From Bacillota bacterium (GTDB taxonomy: Bacteria > Bacillota_I > Bacilli_A > Acholeplasmatales > Acholeplasmataceae), in assembly GCA_027620815.1 (NCBI GenBank), contig JAQCDH010000006.1, positions 1 to 24,221 of the forward strand: 24,221 bases of DNA, given 5' to 3'. A program made the translations under genes and the position numbers. Positions 23,417 to 24,221 of this stretch are shown here, piece by piece. The notes under the pieces were generated by a model. That model saw only the letters and a program-made list of their open reading frames with translations. It searched no databases and had not been told where the DNA came from. The number at the start of each line of letters is the position of its first letter. Position 1 is the first letter of the stretch.

Positions 23417-24004
23417 ATGTTATCATTTTTTTTCGTCAATGCATGGCCATATTATCTTTTTTATATTGTGACCATTTTATGGATTGCTGAGTTCGTTATT
23501 TTTCCTTCTCATCTAAAAAAACAATCCAAACAAGAGAAAAAAAGCTTTTTCTTTATTTTACAGTTTATACTACTTATTATTGTTCTTAACTTTATTTTTG
23601 GTTGGTTTCAAATAGGCACAATAAAAAATCAAACCATACAAACCATACTCAATTATGTCGGGATCACATTATATATCCTTGGGTTATCTTTAAGATATAT
23701 CTCAGTTATTCATTTAGGGCGATTTTTCACAAGAAATGTTGCTGTATCAGACACTCATGAACTCATTTCAAGTGGACCCTATAAAATTTTAAGACATCCG
23801 TTATATTTAGGTTTGTTTTTATTATCAACAAGCGTCCCTTTATTTTTTAGTAACATCATTTTAACCCCGCTTGCATACTTACTCATGGGTTATATATTAA
23901 ATCATAGAATGACTCTTGAAGAGACGATTTTAGAGACATCATTAGGACAGTCTTACAAAAACTGGAAACACTCTAGATACAAGTTTATACCATTCATTTA
24001 TTAG
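23417..24004 (+). CDS. Isoprenylcysteine carboxyl methyltransferase (ICMT)-like membrane protein
   Basis: This 195-residue membrane protein has about four or five hydrophobic segments and the ICMT/phospholipid methyltransferase signature HELISSGPYKILRHPLYLG (114-132), with a C-terminal EETIL and YKNWKHSRYKFIPF. Family members are SAM-dependent methyltransferases of membrane-bound prenyl or lipid substrates. It ends 8 bases before a CrtP-like gene, so methylation of a carotenoid-derived carboxylate or another prenyl lipid is a reasonable inference. It cannot be shown from sequence. The start at 23417 has AGAGG about 5 bases upstream. Confidence 0.82.
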   Translation: MLSFFFVNAWPYYLFYIVTILWIAEFVIFPSHLKKQSKQEKKSFFFILQFILLIIVLNFIFGWFQIGTIKNQTIQTILNYVGITLYILGLSLRYISVIHLGRFFTRNVAVSDTHELISSGPYKILRHPLYLGLFLLSTSVPLFFSNIILTPLAYLLMGYILNHRMTLEETILETSLGQSYKNWKHSRYKFIPFIY

Positions 24005-24012
24005 GAGGAAGT

Positions 24013-24221
24013 ATGAAAGAAATTGTCATCGTTGGTGGTGGATTAGGCGGCATGAGTGCAGCAATTACACTTGCAAAACATAAAGATTTTCATATTACGT
24101 TGATTGAAAAAAATCCACATTTAGGTGGTAAATTAAACGTGCTTGAACAAGACGGATTCTCTTTTGATTTAGGGCCTTCTATTTTTACAATGCCTCAATA
24201 TTTTGATTCATTATTTGAGAT
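24013..24221 (+). CDS. Carotenoid oxidase/desaturase, CrtP-like (5' part only, cut by the right edge)
   Basis: An open frame of 69 codons runs from the ATG at 24013 (AGGAGG upstream) to the window end. It has the FAD-binding motif IVGGGLGGMSAAI, then EKNPHLGGKLN and FSFDLGPSIFTMPQYFDSLF. The combination GGGLGG and FDLGPSIFTMP is closer to staphylococcal CrtP (oxidation of the terminal methyl of diaponeurosporene) than to CrtN, which has FDMGPTIVMMP-like sequence. A second desaturase cannot be excluded from so short a part. It is co-oriented with the ICMT-like gene and would extend the carotenoid pathway started by crtM-crtN. Confidence 0.8.
   Translation, partial: MKEIVIVGGGLGGMSAAITLAKHKDFHITLIEKNPHLGGKLNVLEQDGFSFDLGPSIFTMPQYFDSLFE

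Noticed and set aside
1..24221. CRISPR array, tRNA or rRNA genes, insertion sequence or phage genes
   Set aside because: I saw no regularly spaced repeats, cloverleaf-like sequences, rRNA-like stretches, transposase motifs or phage proteins.

Overview
This is an AT-rich window from a low-GC Gram-positive lineage. It most resembles an Acholeplasma-like mollicute or a close relative. Tryptophan is encoded by TGG, and TGA ends several genes cleanly (the FeS photolyase-type overlap ATGA, crtN, dagK), so the code is standard rather than the Mycoplasma code. The pdhABCD order and a CrtM/CrtN-type C30 carotenoid pathway fit Acholeplasma, but the genus is an inference.

Layout. Positions 1-1169 hold a lipid-kinase gene coupled to a partial membrane-protein gene. 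Positions 1226-5984 hold a complete pyruvate dehydrogenase operon (pdhA-B-C-D, minus strand). Positions 6077-8432 hold arginine decarboxylase plus agmatinase (arginine to agmatine to putrescine). Positions 8503-18420 form the most notable part, a light-response island. It has a plus-strand DUF2177-DUF1295 pair, a convergent minus-strand crtN-crtM-class II CPD photolyase operon, a divergent single-gene heliorhodopsin unit, and then a plus-strand tocopherol-cyclase-like gene, a DASH cryptochrome and an FeS-cluster (6-4)-type photolyase. Positions 18422-21996 hold a full riboflavin operon (ribD-E-BA-H) behind an FMN riboswitch. The window ends with a Ste24-like M48 protease and the start of a second carotenoid unit (ICMT-like gene plus a CrtP-like oxidase cut by the right edge).

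How it fits together. Three distinct photolyase/cryptochrome lineages repair or sense UV damage using FAD. Carotenoids and the DUF2177/DUF1295 and tocopherol-cyclase-like proteins plausibly protect or modify membrane lipids. The heliorhodopsin sits between them as a candidate light sensor. The adjacent rib operon makes the flavin, and also 6,7-dimethyl-8-ribityllumazine, the antenna pigment known from the FeS photolyase family.

Promoters are mostly extended -10 boxes (TGnTATAAT-like) with poor -35 boxes and short leaders. I saw no rRNA, tRNA, CRISPR array, insertion sequence or transcription-factor gene, and no gene-free stretch longer than 300 bases.
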